Shown piece by piece: positions 26,058 through 36,375 of a stretch of DNA of 64,000 bases. The notes under the pieces are model-generated. The model did no database searches and was not told the DNA's origin. It saw only the letters and a list, made by a program, of their open reading frames with translations. The stretch is from NCBI RefSeq assembly GCF_007830055.1, contig NZ_VLLE01000002.1:631953-695952 (forward strand), written 5' to 3'. Position 1 is the stretch's first letter; every line of letters starts with the position of its first letter. The position numbers were made by a program, and so were the translations under genes. Source of the stretch: Lacibacter cauensis (GTDB taxonomy: Bacteria; Bacteroidota; Bacteroidia; Chitinophagales; Chitinophagaceae).

Positions 26058-26072
26058 GTTTACTTTTTAGCG

Positions 26073-26918
26073 TTATTGTTCTGCTGGCTGAGCGGTTTCA
26101 AACAGCTGTCCCGATTTTTTCTTTAGCTCAAAATCTTTCAGGTTCTTCAATTCGCCCTGTACATCGTATAAATCAGTTGCGATAAGTTGTTTCAAACGCC
26201 ACAGCAAATACATATCGCCGGTAGTGTGTTTGTTCTTACTCAAAAACTGGTTGATGACTTTGTTTGCTTTTTGCCAATCGCCGGTAATAAAATTCTTGAG
26301 ATCGGCGTCATAAAAATCATAATCCTTTTGTCCGAGTTTTTTACCGCCTTCCAGCAAACGCACACCTTTTTCTTCGTTGCAGAGTTTTGTCCACTCATCC
26401 GGATCAACTTCAAACTCACTTGGCGTAACCAAACGTGCAAGCTTCTTTGCCTTCGTCATTTCCTTTGGCTGAATAGTGCTGATCCACTCCGGGTAAAACA
26501 ACTGCCCTTTCTCATTAATGAAGGGCAGATTGTTGAGGTACAGAATATAAATGCGGCCCTGGAAATCTTTCAGCTGACTGATGAGCCAGTAATAACCACT
26601 TACATCGTGTTTGTTTTGTGCAGCCCAGATCCACACTTTCTCTTCTTCATCTTTCTGCAATCGCTCAATTAAAAACGCAACGAGTTTATTATCGTCCACT
26701 TCACCTTCATCCACTTTCTTTTCCTGGTCTGTTCCAGCCAATACTTCTTTCCACCATGCACGGCGTGCAGCAATACCTTCTTCGGTATAAATATCTTTCA
26801 AAGGACCAACTGCATAATCATCTTCTACCTGCAATACTTCGCCTTGCAGGGTTTCATCCAGTTCAAAGGCTTTTTGCAGCACCTCAATATCGGGTTCGTT
26901 AAAAACAATATGTATCAT
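26073..26918 (-). CDS. DUF1835 domain-containing protein
   Basis: 281 aa from the ATG at 26918 (MIHIVFNEPDIEVLQKAFEL). The N-terminal 100 residues, with GEVLQVEDDYAVGPLKDIY, match DUF1835, and a DUF3658-like C-terminal region follows (YDFYDADLKNFITGDWQKANKVI). The function is unknown. Cytoplasmic. It begins 6 bp after the stop of the methyltransferase gene, which rules out the longer in-frame start at 26960 as likely. Confidence 0.82.
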   Translation of the reverse strand: MIHIVFNEPDIEVLQKAFELDETLQGEVLQVEDDYAVGPLKDIYTEEGIAARRAWWKEVLAGTDQEKKVDEGEVDDNKLVAFLIERLQKDEEEKVWIWAAQNKHDVSGYYWLISQLKDFQGRIYILYLNNLPFINEKGQLFYPEWISTIQPKEMTKAKKLARLVTPSEFEVDPDEWTKLCNEEKGVRLLEGGKKLGQKDYDFYDADLKNFITGDWQKANKVINQFLSKNKHTTGDMYLLWRLKQLIATDLYDVQGELKNLKDFELKKKSGQLFETAQPAEQ

Positions 26919-26923
26919 AAAAT

Positions 26924-27712
26924 CTAGTTCTGTTTTACCTGTATCAAATAATAAACACAAGTGGTGAAAAAGTTCCGTACAAACGGAAGAGCTTTTACAA
27001 AACCAAACTGTTCTTTCGGTTTCCAGCCAAACTTGTATTCGTAGATCGGGTTAATTAAAAAATGTGTTTGGTTTATGAGTTTGTATCCTTTCGCCTTACA
27101 AATACGTTCAAAACGCTCAATGGAAATTCCTGTTTCTTTTATCTCCAGCATTTCCTCCCAGTTCTCGCCATTCGATTTCAACAGCCATTTGTAAATGGGC
27201 GTTGGCAGCAAATGATAGTAAGGAATTTTGCTCAACCACTTTCCTTTACAGATCTGTTGGTGCCCGCCAAACGGCATATACCAAGGAGGAAAGCCAAAGA
27301 AGATCACGCCATTCGTTGTCAAAAAGGTTTTCATCCATTCAATCAGTTTTGGTTGATCGTGGATGTGCTCAATAACATCCTTCAGCACAATTACATCAAA
27401 CGCACCACCAAAATCAGCATCGGTTGCTTTGTAAATATCTTTTGAATGAAAGGTGACTTTGCCTTGTGCTATTTCATTCTTCATCCATTCTCTTGCATTC
27501 ACCAAACGGGTTTCATCCAGTTCAATACCAACACCTGTGCAGCCTTTATCAATAAAGGCTTTTAACACACCGCCTTCGCCACAACCGATTTCCAAAACAC
27601 GCATGCCTGGCTTCAATGAGAATTCCTTCTCAATAAAGGGCAACACATACTTTTCAGTATTCAGTATCTGTATGTCGAAATAACGTTTCCTGTCGGCGTG
27701 AAATTCAAACAT
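26924..27712 (-). CDS. Class I SAM-dependent methyltransferase
   Basis: 262 aa. The SAM-binding motif I is MRVLEIGCGEGGVLKAF (about residues 37-53), the acidic end of strand 2 is GIELDE, and motif II lies in FDVIVLKDVIEHIHDQ (about 103-118). The C-terminal half, with FFGFPPWYMPFGGHQQ, resembles small-molecule or lipid methyltransferases; the substrate is unknown. It lies downstream of parE and directly upstream of the DUF1835 gene in the same direction. Confidence 0.86.
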   Translation of the reverse strand: MFEFHADRKRYFDIQILNTEKYVLPFIEKEFSLKPGMRVLEIGCGEGGVLKAFIDKGCTGVGIELDETRLVNAREWMKNEIAQGKVTFHSKDIYKATDADFGGAFDVIVLKDVIEHIHDQPKLIEWMKTFLTTNGVIFFGFPPWYMPFGGHQQICKGKWLSKIPYYHLLPTPIYKWLLKSNGENWEEMLEIKETGISIERFERICKAKGYKLINQTHFLINPIYEYKFGWKPKEQFGFVKALPFVRNFFTTCVYYLIQVKQN

Positions 27713-27715
27713 AAA

Positions 27716-27819
27716 ACACGAATTACACGAATCACACGAATTGATTCGCTGTAATTATTTTAACGGTTGTTCTTTTAATTCTCCATGTATTCATTCGTGC
27801 TAATTGGTGTAATTCGTGG
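27716..27819. repeat. Imperfect palindrome of cacgaatta words
   Basis: Left arm acacgaattacacgaatcac (continuing acgaat) and right arm attcgtgctaattggtgtaa (continuing ttcgtgg) are near-perfect reverse complements of about 26 nt, with about 50 bp between. It fills the gap between parE and the methyltransferase gene and would form an intergenic mRNA hairpin. This word family is a common dispersed repeat in the phylum. Confidence 0.6.
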
Positions 27820-29712
27820 TTACACTTCTTCTTCCACTTTATCCAGTTCCACTTTCAGGTTATCAATAATAAACTCCTGACGGTCGGGTGTGTTCTTACC
27901 CATGTAATATTCCAGCACCTGCTGGATATGTGTTTCGGGCAACAGCATCACCGGTTGCTTGCGCATTTCTGCACCAATGAATCGGCCAAACTCTTCCGGA
28001 CTGATTTCACCCAAACCTTTAAAACGTGTGATCTCCGGTTTGCCACCGAGCTTTTTAATTGCAGCCTGTTTCTCTCCTTCATCGTAGCAATAAATGGTTT
28101 CCTGTTTATTCCGTACACGAAACAGCGGTGTTTCCAGAATAAACACATGTCCGTTCTTTACGAGATCGGGGAAGAATTGCAGGAAGAAGGTCATCAACAA
28201 CAAACGGATGTGCATACCATCCACATCGGCATCGGTTGCAATTACAATATTGTTGTAACGCAAATCTTCATAGCTGTCTTCAATATTTAGTGCATGTTGC
28301 AACAGGTTGAACTCTTCATTCTCATACACCACTTTTTTGGTAAGCCCGTAACAGTTTAACGGCTTACCACGTAAGCTGAATACCGCCTGCGTTTCTACAT
28401 TGCGGCTTTTGGTAATACTTCCACTCGCACTGTCACCCTCGGTAATAAAGATGGTCGTCTCTTTCTGCTTCTCAATAATTTTATCCTTGTCTTTACCTGT
28501 TACTTCATCGTTGTAATGAAAACGGCAGTCTCTTAATTTTTTATTATGAAGATTGGCTTTCTTCGCTCGTTCGTTCGCCAGCTTTTTAATACCGGCTAAC
28601 TCTTTCCGTTCTTTTTCGTTTTGCTCAATGCGTTTTTTCAACGCTTCTGCAACCGATGGATTTTTGTGCAGGAATAAATCCAGATCACGTGCAAGAAATT
28701 CCCCTACAAAATTTTTCATAGTAGGCCCACCTTCATACACCACACTCGAGCCAAGTTTGGTTTTTGTCTGACTTTCAAACACCGGCTCCTGGACACGCAC
28801 ACTTACAGCAGCACAAATGCTTCCACGTATATCAGCAGCATCGTAATCCTTTTTGTAAAACTCACGGATGGTTTTTACAAAGCCCTCACGGAAAGCAGCG
28901 AGGTGCGTACCACCCTGTGTAGTAAACTGTCCGTTTACAAACGAGTAATATTCTTCACCGTATTGATTTTCGTGGGTAATGGCAACTTCAATATCCTCAC
29001 CTTTTAAATGAATGATGGGATAACGCAGTTCATCTTCGTTGGTTTTGCGTTGCAACAAATCGAGCAAACCATTTTTAGAAACGTATTTCTTTCCGTTGAA
29101 GTTGATCACCAGTCCGGCATTGAGGTAACAGTAGTTCCAGAACTGGTTATCCATGTACTCATGGATGTAATGGTAGTTTTTAAACACAGAATCGTCTGGA
29201 ATAAACGTTACTTCTGTTCCGTTGCTTTCGGTTGTTTTTTCTTCTTTATGTTCTTTCTTGAGAATACCTTTTTCAAATTCGGCAGTCTTCATTTTTCCAT
29301 CACGGTAGGCTGTTACTTTAAAATAACTGCTTAAAGCGTTTACGGCCTTTGTACCCACACCGTTCAAACCAACCGATTTTTGAAACACTTTGCTGTCGTA
29401 CTTGGCGCCGGTGTTGATCTTGCTCACTACATCCACCACTTTACCCAGCGGAATACCACGGCCATAGTCACGAATGGTAACTGTTCCTTTTTCAATGGTC
29501 ACATCCACCGATTTACCGTAACCCATCGTGTGTTCGTCAATACAATTGTCCAGCACCTCTTTTAGTAAAACATAAATACCATCGTCGGCACTGCTGCCAT
29601 CGCCCAGCTTACCAATATACATACCGGGTCGCAGACGAATATGTTCCTGCCAGTCGAGGGTTTTAATGGAGCTCTCGTCGTAATCAAACAAATTCTTTTT
29701 TTCTTCAGCCAT
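27820..29712 (-). CDS. parE: DNA topoisomerase IV subunit B
   Basis: 630 aa, the ATPase partner of ParC. GHKL ATP-binding motifs: [10 protein letters not shown] (about residues 51-60), [10 protein letters not shown] (about 80-89) and [15 protein letters not shown] (about 114-128). The TOPRIM domain carries [11 protein letters not shown] (about 424-434) and the Mg-binding [10 protein letters not shown] (about 493-502). The length fits ParE without the GyrB insert. It starts the parE - methyltransferase - DUF1835 - DUF4260 - parC series. Confidence 0.94.
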   Translation of the reverse strand: MAEEKKNLFDYDESSIKTLDWQEHIRLRPGMYIGKLGDGSSADDGIYVLLKEVLDNCIDEHTMGYGKSVDVTIEKGTVTIRDYGRGIPLGKVVDVVSKINTGAKYDSKVFQKSVGLNGVGTKAVNALSSYFKVTAYRDGKMKTAEFEKGILKKEHKEEKTTESNGTEVTFIPDDSVFKNYHYIHEYMDNQFWNYCYLNAGLVINFNGKKYVSKNGLLDLLQRKTNEDELRYPIIHLKGEDIEVAITHENQYGEEYYSFVNGQFTTQGGTHLAAFREGFVKTIREFYKKDYDAADIRGSICAAVSVRVQEPVFESQTKTKLGSSVVYEGGPTMKNFVGEFLARDLDLFLHKNPSVAEALKKRIEQNEKERKELAGIKKLANERAKKANLHNKKLRDCRFHYNDEVTGKDKDKIIEKQKETTIFITEGDSASGSITKSRNVETQAVFSLRGKPLNCYGLTKKVVYENEEFNLLQHALNIEDSYEDLRYNNIVIATDADVDGMHIRLLLMTFFLQFFPDLVKNGHVFILETPLFRVRNKQETIYCYDEGEKQAAIKKLGGKPEITRFKGLGEISPEEFGRFIGAEMRKQPVMLLPETHIQQVLEYYMGKNTPDRQEFIIDNLKVELDKVEEEV

Positions 29713-29860
29713 TGCTCAGTTTATAGTTTGTTGTTCTCAGTTTTTGTTACCGGCAGCAGAAAGCCTGTCAGCCGCATTGGCGTCGCACCCTTGTACAGGA
29801 GTACAATATTGAACAACTGCTCATGATCGTACTTCCTTCCTTCTTCCTTACCGGAACGGG

Positions 29861-29868
29861 CAAATATA
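29861..29868 (-). promoter_or_regulatory. Promoter -7 box for parE
   Basis: On the minus strand TATATTTG exactly matches TAnnTTTG, about 150 bp upstream of the parE start. A TTTG lies 26 bp further up, longer than the usual spacing, so the assignment is moderate. The remaining 5' UTR shows no other feature. Confidence 0.45.
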
Positions 29869-29974
29869 ACAAAACCGACCTCCCCTTCCATTCCCAAATT
29901 TGTTCACAGCCCTGTGAATAATTTTTGGCCTGTAACTGATTATTTCTCAATTTCGCAGCATAAAAATCACAATC

Positions 29975-30157
29975 ATGGATAAAAAGATTTATACCCTGCT
30001 TACCATCTACATCATCTACCTGGTAATTGCTTTATCAATGGTATTATCAACAGGTGCACAAAAAGTGTTAACAGCGCTCATTTTCGGTGGCGCAGGTATT
30101 GTGGTTTTCCTGATTGCATTCTTTATCTGGATGCTAAACCGCAAGCACGAAGGTTAA
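29975..30157 (+). CDS. Small two-helix membrane protein, 60 aa
   Basis: 60 residues with two clear membrane helices (about 6-25 and 33-53: TLLTIYIIYLVIALSMVL and TALIFGGAGIVVFLIAFFIW), a short loop and a basic C-terminus (MLNRKHEG). No family recognised. The high hydrophobic regularity, its own terminator and the position after a long intergenic gap support a real small gene. Confidence 0.65.
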   Translation: MDKKIYTLLTIYIIYLVIALSMVLSTGAQKVLTALIFGGAGIVVFLIAFFIWMLNRKHEG

Positions 30158-30185
30158 AACATACATCTCCACAGATAATTTATTT

Positions 30186-30224
30186 GTAGCCTTAAGCCAT
30201 GCTTAAGGCTACTTTATTATATTT
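30186..30224 (+). terminator. Terminator after the small membrane protein
   Basis: GTAGCCTTAAGC / GCTTAAGGCTAC (12 bp, loop CAT), followed by the T-rich TTTATTATATTT. It lies 28 bp past the stop and 17 bp before the next start. Confidence 0.7.
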
Positions 30225-30229
30225 ACTTC

Positions 30230-30676
30230 ATGAAATCAGTCTTATCCCTTATCCTCTTTTTCTCCGTTTTATCTGCTGCAGCACAACAGCAACAGGAAGT
30301 TTACAAACTCGACAGCTGTGTTCAATTTGGCGCCAATGCCTTCGACGATGTAGTGGTACGTGTGCAACAGCCTGCCAAATGGAAAACCAAAAAGCCTTCT
30401 CTTGATTCGCATATTGAAAAATTCTTTGATGTATACACGCAAAAACGGGCAGGTGGAAAAATAACCATCAGTCTGCTGATAAATAGCGATGGCAAGCCCT
30501 GTACTTACGAAGTGCGCCCCAACAGCAATGTACGCCCAGATATGGCCAAGCTCAAAGCCTGGATGGATCTATACGAATGGCAACCCGCCATTAACAACGG
30601 CCAACCCGTACGATCGTACAAAATTTTGCAGATCAGCTTCGAAGGCAAGAAGATAACCATCACCGAACTTGATTAA
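30230..30676 (+). CDS. Secreted protein with TonB C-terminal-like domain, 148 aa
   Basis: Signal peptide at 1-19 (MKSVLSLILFFSVLSAAAQ), then a domain with GKITISLLINSDGKPCTYEV and WQPAINNGQPVRSYKIL, the strand pattern of the TonB C-terminal fold seen in many periplasmic Bacteroidota proteins. Without an N-terminal anchor it is unlikely to be a true energy transducer. The role is unknown. Confidence 0.65.
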   Translation: MKSVLSLILFFSVLSAAAQQQQEVYKLDSCVQFGANAFDDVVVRVQQPAKWKTKKPSLDSHIEKFFDVYTQKRAGGKITISLLINSDGKPCTYEVRPNSNVRPDMAKLKAWMDLYEWQPAINNGQPVRSYKILQISFEGKKITITELD

Positions 30677-30875
30677 GTGTAAATTATTGGTTTACAATAG
30701 CCACTAATTAAATTTTTGTAAATGCGCTGTTTGTGACAGATTAACAGCTCTGCCAATTTCGAAACATGCTACATTTGTTTTGTGCTTAACCCGTACTTAC
30801 AAAACCCCGCCCGGTTACTTTACAACCCATTACAATTCCGGATTAACCTATTGTTGAATTTTTAAACGGAGAGCT

Positions 30876-31142
30876 ATGTTTACGTACGAACTTTTAGAGG
30901 CAGGGTGCCATTATCTTATTCAGGAAAAAGAGAGCGATCAGCTGAAATTGATCAAGCTGCATTTCAAAAGTGATCATGCTGTTTGTGTGTCTACTTTTGT
31001 AGAGGGCGAAGAAATTGTGTGGAAGAAAAAAGCAGATACCATACATGACATTGTTGAATGTTTGGATGACAAGGCTGTTGCTGCCTGGGAAAAACTCTAC
31101 TATAGCCAGGATGCTTATTACGAAGAGGATGATGAAGAATAA
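30876..31142 (+). CDS. Small acidic hypothetical protein, 88 aa
   Basis: 88 residues, MFTYELLEAGCHYLIQEK at the start and an acidic tail (DAYYEEDDEE). The middle alternates hydrophobic and charged residues (LKLIKLHFKSDHAVCVSTFV), suggesting a small alpha/beta fold. No family recognised and no signal. It is preceded by a TACATTTG promoter-like box at 30770-30777 and followed by a strong terminator, which supports a genuine single-gene unit. Confidence 0.65.
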   Translation: MFTYELLEAGCHYLIQEKESDQLKLIKLHFKSDHAVCVSTFVEGEEIVWKKKADTIHDIVECLDDKAVAAWEKLYYSQDAYYEEDDEE

Positions 31143-31201
31143 GCGCAAAAGAGAATGTGCAGTTAATCGTTGTTTGAATGATTTGGCTTTTAAATGTATT
31201 G

Positions 31202-31227
31202 ACAGGTTGCTTTTGCAACCTGTTTTT
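31202..31227 (+). terminator. Terminator after the 88-aa gene
   Basis: ACAGGTTGC / GCAACCTGT (9 bp perfect, loop TTTT), continuing into TTTTTA. Confidence 0.88.
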
Positions 31228-31528
31228 ACTTTATACATTTTTGTTTTATCATTACACAGGCTTTTGTTTTAATATTGAACAAAGCTTGCATTTATTTCGC
31301 CTAACTTGTACGTTTAATGAAACAACATCTATATGCCGAAACTACCTAGCATACTTTCACCTTCTCCTGCTGCTTTTCATTTTTATTTTCCGATTATCAA
31401 ACAAGCTGCAGCAATCAATCTCAGTAAGATGCTTGGTTAAATGCTAACAAATTGCCAAAACGAATCAGTTACAGTTATCATTTTATGTAAAGTCAATGGC
31501 AGTTACATCCATCACTAAATTCAAGGTT
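31228..31528. other. Intergenic region without recognisable gene
   Basis: About 300 bp of AT-rich sequence between the terminator and the META-domain gene. Short frames on either strand are of poor composition and I reject them. No clear TAnnTTTG box or strong hairpin was found; the promoter of the META gene should lie here. Confidence 0.5.
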
Positions 31529-32371
31529 ATGAAGTATATTGTTATCAGTCTGTCGGTATGTTTAGGTTTATTGCAGGCAACGTCATGTAAAACAAGTAAA
31601 ACAAACAAAACAGTTGCTTCTTCGAACACAGTGGTTAACCCGCCCAACATTGCAGTTCCTGTGGTGAGCGAAGGTAGCGAATACTTATACATGTATCGTT
31701 GGTATGTTAGCGAAATCAACGGCAAAGCTGTTACGTTGGCCGATCAGGCAAAAGCAGCACATCTTATTTTTTCTCCCGGCCAGGTGAGCACTGTTGCAGG
31801 CTCTACAGGTTGCAATCGTTTAACCGGCAGTTTTGAATTGATGAAAGACAATGCGATTAAGTTTTCGCCGCTGGCTGTTACAAAAATGGCTTGTATGAAT
31901 AGCGGCGATGTAGAATCAAATTTTTTGTCTGCGCTCAGTAAAACAAGCAAATGGATTATCCGCAACCGGGAACTTTATTTCTATGAAGAGGATAAACTGT
32001 TGGTGAAGTTTGCATCTGTTGATGCAGCTGTTGCCAAGCTGGAAGGTAACTGGGAGTTGAATTATATTTCGGGTAGCCGAATTGCATTTGATGGTCTGTA
32101 CCCGGAGAAAAAACCGTTTATCCGTTTCGACTTAGCCAACAGTCAAATCAACGGTAATACCAGTTGCAATGGTTTCAGCAGTAAGTACACAATCAACGGA
32201 AACAATATCAAATTTGCACCGGGTATTTCAACCATGATGGCCTGTCCCGGCAACGGTGAAAAAGCGTTTAATGAAATGCTCTTGAAAGTAAACCGCTACG
32301 CCTTGAGCGATGATAATGCACTTACCTTTTTAATGGGTGATATTGCCGTGATGCGCTTTGTACGAAAATAA
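31529..32371 (+). CDS. META domain-containing lipoprotein (two META domains)
   Basis: 280 aa from the ATG at 31529, chosen because it opens a lipoprotein signal (MKYIVISLSVCLGLLQATSC, lipidated Cys at 20); the upstream ATG at 31496 would precede it by 11 residues. Two META (HslJ-like) domains follow, each with the GST/GNTSCN motif: AGSTGCNRLTGSFEL near 90 and GNTSCNGFSSKYTI near 210, each followed by an ACMN/MACPG segment. META proteins are envelope proteins of poorly known role, linked to stress or heat resistance in E. coli HslJ. Confidence 0.86.
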   Translation: MKYIVISLSVCLGLLQATSCKTSKTNKTVASSNTVVNPPNIAVPVVSEGSEYLYMYRWYVSEINGKAVTLADQAKAAHLIFSPGQVSTVAGSTGCNRLTGSFELMKDNAIKFSPLAVTKMACMNSGDVESNFLSALSKTSKWIIRNRELYFYEEDKLLVKFASVDAAVAKLEGNWELNYISGSRIAFDGLYPEKKPFIRFDLANSQINGNTSCNGFSSKYTINGNNIKFAPGISTMMACPGNGEKAFNEMLLKVNRYALSDDNALTFLMGDIAVMRFVRK

Positions 32372-32380
32372 ACCACTCAC

Positions 32381-34804
32381 TTATTTTTTAATGCTCTTCA
32401 ACACATCCACTGTTTTACGTTTAACAGTGGATGTTTTATTAAAGTTATAGCTGAGTGTAATGCGGTAATTTCTTGTTTGCGTACGGCTGTAACTTTCTAA
32501 GTTAAAATTAGGGCCGTAGGTAAACACCCTGTTTTGCTGCTGAATAAACGGATCGGTTGTGTTGATGCTGATAATGACTTTCTTTTTAAACAGTTTGTAT
32601 TGTGCTCCGATGTTCATGGAGATGTTGCTGCGTACTGTTCCCTGTGGATTGGCAAAACGGTTGAATGAAAATGCTCCGGTAAACGTCCACAAATCGGTTG
32701 GGTTATAGTTGGTGCTGAAGTTGGAAGTGAAGGTGCCACCATCACGAAACTTACGCACCAGTTTGTCGAAGCTTCCATACTTGTTGTACGAATAGCTTGC
32801 ACTGAGGTTGGTTCTTAATTTACGGCTGATGGTAAGCCCGGCCCATGTACTTGCTTCAAACTCCTGGCGGTTGCTTACATTATCCCATGTAACAATGGTT
32901 TTGCCATCGGTTTGCAACGTGCGTATCTGGCTAAATACATCTTCTACCAGATTATAGCCGATACTTACATTGGCAAAATATTTACTTTTTGTTTTACCTG
33001 CTACCAAATCAAACGTATGCGATTGCGATGGCAACAGATCGGGATTACCGTAACGGAGATTGTACGGATCGCCATAATCTATGGCCGGATTTAATTCACC
33101 AATTCCCGGTCTGCGTATTGTGCGTCGATAGGAAAACGTAAGATTCGTACCGTTTTTCCAGCTTCGGTTTACATTGGCAAAGGGCAGAAAATTAATGTAA
33201 CGGTTGTATTCTTTTTTTTGATCTCTGAATAATTCAAATAAAAAATTTGTCTGCTCAACTGCTGATCCTGCTGTAACCGAAAAGCCAGGCTTAAAAATGT
33301 GCTTCATTGAAATGCGTGCACTGATGATGTCTTGGTGAAACATAAAATCATTGCTCAGTAAATCCGATTTCAGGAAAGTATACTCCGGCTTTTTCATAAA
33401 CTCGGTTACCAGCAACACATCGCTGTTGGTACGATAGTAAGCCACACCTGTTGAAAGACTGGTTTTTTTATTGCTCAACTGGCGATCATACATCACATTG
33501 ATGCTGTAGCCATTGTTCCGGGTTTTGTTGGTTTGCCGTTGTGTACTATCAACACCTGTTGGCGTATCATCTGCATTTAAAAATTCCTGGAAATAGTTAC
33601 GGATGTTTTTACTCCAGCCAAAGTTTGCTGCGGAGATGATGCGAATCGATTCGCCGGGTCGTTTGCTTTTGTGGATATAAGTAAAGTTGATCGATGGGTT
33701 TTGATTGGCACCTGCTGAGGCAATGGTACGTTCGCTCAGTCGTGAAATGGCATCGAAACGGTTGATATTGGTATAGCGGTTAAATCCGCTATTGTTGCTG
33801 TTGCTTTGATTGTACTGTGCAACAAAATTGAAGCTGTTCCATTTGTTTACTTCGTAATCAATATTTAAACGAAGATTGGGACGAATACTCCTGTTGAACG
33901 AATTGTTGATGGTGTTCAACTGATTGCTGGAGTCTTTGTAAATATTGGTGCGGTTGCTGTACCCTTCCGATTGAAATTCGTTGTAACCAACTCCTGCATT
34001 GAGGTTTACTGCAAAACCTTGTCTGCGGTAGTTGAAGTTGGTGCTGATGCCGGTTTGTCCTCTTGTACCTGCATACAAATTCACTCTTGCTCCAAAACCT
34101 ACCCTTCCTTTTTTTGTAACGATGTTGATGACACCGCCTTGTTCGTTGGCATATTGCGGTGGTGGATTGGTGAGTACTTCAATCTTTTCAATCATACTGC
34201 CGGGCATACTTTCTAAAAGATCCTGCAGTTGCTGCGCATTTAATTCAACCGGTTTGTCATCAATTAAAATTTTCGGCTCTTTTCCACGCACTGCTATTTT
34301 TCCATCCGCATCGGTTGTAACCAGTGGTGTTTGTTTTAGTAATTCAGTAGCGTTGCTGCCATTGCTCAAAGCACTTTCGCCTACATTGAAGGTGATATTT
34401 CCTTCTTTCGATTCAATCAATGGCTTCTCTACGAATATCACCACTTCCGAAAGTTCTATCGATTGGTTGCTCAGCGGAAGATCATTCAGGTTAAAATCAG
34501 CCCGGTCGGCCCGCAGGTGAATACTGTCGATGGTAAGTGTGCGGTAGCCCACGGCACTGATGCGTACCCGGTAATAACCCAGCTGCAGGTTGCTCAAGGT
34601 AAATCCGCCATTCTTATCGGTTAAAAAAACGGTTTGTTTGCTGGTATCGGTATATGGTATAGCTGCAACAGTTGCGCCCATAATGGCCTTTTGATTACTA
34701 GTATCAATCACCGTTCCCACAATCAGCCCGTCTTTTTTCAACTGCTGGGCTGTGCCTGTGAGGGCTGCAAGGGTAAGGACAAGAAGGAGGAAACGAAATT
34801 TCAA
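32381..34804 (-). CDS. TonB-dependent receptor-like outer-membrane barrel protein
   Basis: 807 aa. Signal peptide (1-18), then a carboxypeptidase-regulatory-like beta domain (GLIVGTVIDTSNQKAIMGAT, about 26-105), a plug-like segment (DDKPVELNAQQLQDLLESMP and NPPPQYANEQGGVINIVTKKG, about 175-230) and a long outer-membrane barrel of the OMP_b-brl_3 type. It lacks a SusD partner nearby. The family takes up or secretes large molecules, but the ligand is unknown. It faces the META gene convergently with a 9-bp gap. Confidence 0.87.
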   Translation of the reverse strand: MKFRFLLLVLTLAALTGTAQQLKKDGLIVGTVIDTSNQKAIMGATVAAIPYTDTSKQTVFLTDKNGGFTLSNLQLGYYRVRISAVGYRTLTIDSIHLRADRADFNLNDLPLSNQSIELSEVVIFVEKPLIESKEGNITFNVGESALSNGSNATELLKQTPLVTTDADGKIAVRGKEPKILIDDKPVELNAQQLQDLLESMPGSMIEKIEVLTNPPPQYANEQGGVINIVTKKGRVGFGARVNLYAGTRGQTGISTNFNYRRQGFAVNLNAGVGYNEFQSEGYSNRTNIYKDSSNQLNTINNSFNRSIRPNLRLNIDYEVNKWNSFNFVAQYNQSNSNNSGFNRYTNINRFDAISRLSERTIASAGANQNPSINFTYIHKSKRPGESIRIISAANFGWSKNIRNYFQEFLNADDTPTGVDSTQRQTNKTRNNGYSINVMYDRQLSNKKTSLSTGVAYYRTNSDVLLVTEFMKKPEYTFLKSDLLSNDFMFHQDIISARISMKHIFKPGFSVTAGSAVEQTNFLFELFRDQKKEYNRYINFLPFANVNRSWKNGTNLTFSYRRTIRRPGIGELNPAIDYGDPYNLRYGNPDLLPSQSHTFDLVAGKTKSKYFANVSIGYNLVEDVFSQIRTLQTDGKTIVTWDNVSNRQEFEASTWAGLTISRKLRTNLSASYSYNKYGSFDKLVRKFRDGGTFTSNFSTNYNPTDLWTFTGAFSFNRFANPQGTVRSNISMNIGAQYKLFKKKVIISINTTDPFIQQQNRVFTYGPNFNLESYSRTQTRNYRITLSYNFNKTSTVKRKTVDVLKSIKK

Positions 34805-34915
34805 ATTGCCGGGTTGTTTCGGGTAAAGATAATTTTCAAAGCATCATCAAAAGCCGGGTATTCCATCAGCGGTATCTTTTGCTGTCAATCTGTCACTACT
34901 TCGGGATTCTTTCGC

Positions 34916-34923
34916 TAACTTTG
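34916..34923 (+). promoter_or_regulatory. Promoter -7 box for miaB
   Basis: TAACTTTG exactly matches TAnnTTTG, followed by CCTGC; start expected near 34930. This fits a miaB start at 34940 or the nearby ATGs at 34946/34949 and argues against an upstream TTG. Confidence 0.55.
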
Positions 34924-34939
34924 CCTGCTCAATTTGCGA

Positions 34940-36370
34940 ATGAATATGATGGATCTGATGACAGACAACAAGGTACACGACGAAAGCCGCCAGGGTGAAG
35001 CTTATGCGCCTTTTGCCAACGACCCTAATCAATACAAAAAGAAGTTTTATATCGAGAGTTACGGCTGCCAGATGAATTTCAGCGACAGTGAAATTGTAGC
35101 CAGCATCCTCAATAGTGCGGGCTATGGGGCCACACGGGATACAGAAGAGGCCGACCTCGTTCTGCTCAACACCTGTTCTATCCGGGAAAAAGCCGAGCAA
35201 ACCATCCGTAAACGATTAACCGAATTCCGCAAAGCCAAAATGCGCAGGCCCGGCATGCTGGTGGGCGTACTGGGTTGTATGGCCGAGCGCTTAAAAGCCA
35301 ATTTGCTGGAAGAAGAAAAGCTGGTAGATATGGTGGTTGGTCCAGATGCTTATCGCACACTGCCCGGCCTTATCGAAGAAGCAGAAGGTGGACAAAAATC
35401 GGTAAACGTATTGTTGAGCCGTGATGAAACCTATGCCGATATTTCGCCGGTACGTTTGGAAAGTAATGGTATGAGTGCCTTTATTTCCATTATGCGTGGT
35501 TGTAATAATATGTGCAGTTTCTGCGTGGTGCCCTTTACACGTGGCCGTGAACGTAGTCGTGATGCGAAATCGATTATAGCTGAAGCACAGGATCTGTTCG
35601 ATCGTGGTTTCCGTGAGGTAACGTTACTCGGACAGAATGTAGACAGCTATTATTTTGTTGATGAAAAAAGTAATGAGACCGTCTCATTCGCCATGCTTAT
35701 GGAACGAGTGGCGTTGATTTCTCCAGACCTGCGTGTGCGTTTTTCCACTTCTCACCCGAAAGACATTACGGATGAAGTATTGTACACGATGGCCAAATAC
35801 GAGAACATCTGTAAATACATTCACCTGCCGGTACAAAGTGGTAACACACGTGTATTGCAGCTGATGAACAGAACATACACCCGTGAATGGTATATGAAGA
35901 AGGTGGATCGCATCAAGGAAATTCTTCCCGATTGCGGCATCAGCTCCGATATCATTGCCGGTTTTTGCAGCGAAACAGAAGAAGAGCACCAGGATACGCT
36001 GAGCATTATGGATTACAGTCAGTACGATTATAGCTATATGTTCTTCTACAGCGAACGCCCGGGAACTTTGGCTGCACGCCGTTATAAAGATGATGTACCG
36101 GAAGAAGTGAAAAAACGTCGCTTACAGGAGATTGTAGATAAACAATATCATCTTTCGTTAGAAAGCAATAAACGTGATGTGGGTAAAACATACAAAGTGT
36201 TGATTGAAGGCGAAAGTAAGAAAGATGAAAATGCCTGGATGGGCCGCAACTCGCAAAACAAAGTAATTGTGTTTGCGAAAGAGCAGTATAACTTAAAGAA
36301 AGGCGATTACGTGTATGTAACCGTAACAGATTGCACCAAAGGAACATTGCTTGGTGTAATAGAAAAATAA
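34940..36370 (+). CDS. miaB: tRNA-2-methylthio-N6-dimethylallyladenosine synthase
   Basis: About 476 aa; exact start uncertain among ATGs at 34940, 34946 and 34949. Radical-SAM methylthiotransferase for A37 of tRNAs reading UNN codons. The N-terminal cluster cysteines are in [22 protein letters not shown] and [10 protein letters not shown]. The radical-SAM CX3CX2C motif is in [14 protein letters not shown] (near residue 190). A C-terminal TRAM domain includes [11 protein letters not shown]. It leads a run of genes with the sigma-54 activator 5 bp downstream. Confidence 0.95.
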   Translation: MNMMDLMTDNKVHDESRQGEAYAPFANDPNQYKKKFYIESYGCQMNFSDSEIVASILNSAGYGATRDTEEADLVLLNTCSIREKAEQTIRKRLTEFRKAKMRRPGMLVGVLGCMAERLKANLLEEEKLVDMVVGPDAYRTLPGLIEEAEGGQKSVNVLLSRDETYADISPVRLESNGMSAFISIMRGCNNMCSFCVVPFTRGRERSRDAKSIIAEAQDLFDRGFREVTLLGQNVDSYYFVDEKSNETVSFAMLMERVALISPDLRVRFSTSHPKDITDEVLYTMAKYENICKYIHLPVQSGNTRVLQLMNRTYTREWYMKKVDRIKEILPDCGISSDIIAGFCSETEEEHQDTLSIMDYSQYDYSYMFFYSERPGTLAARRYKDDVPEEVKKRRLQEIVDKQYHLSLESNKRDVGKTYKVLIEGESKKDENAWMGRNSQNKVIVFAKEQYNLKKGDYVYVTVTDCTKGTLLGVIEK

Positions 36371-36375
36371 CAACC

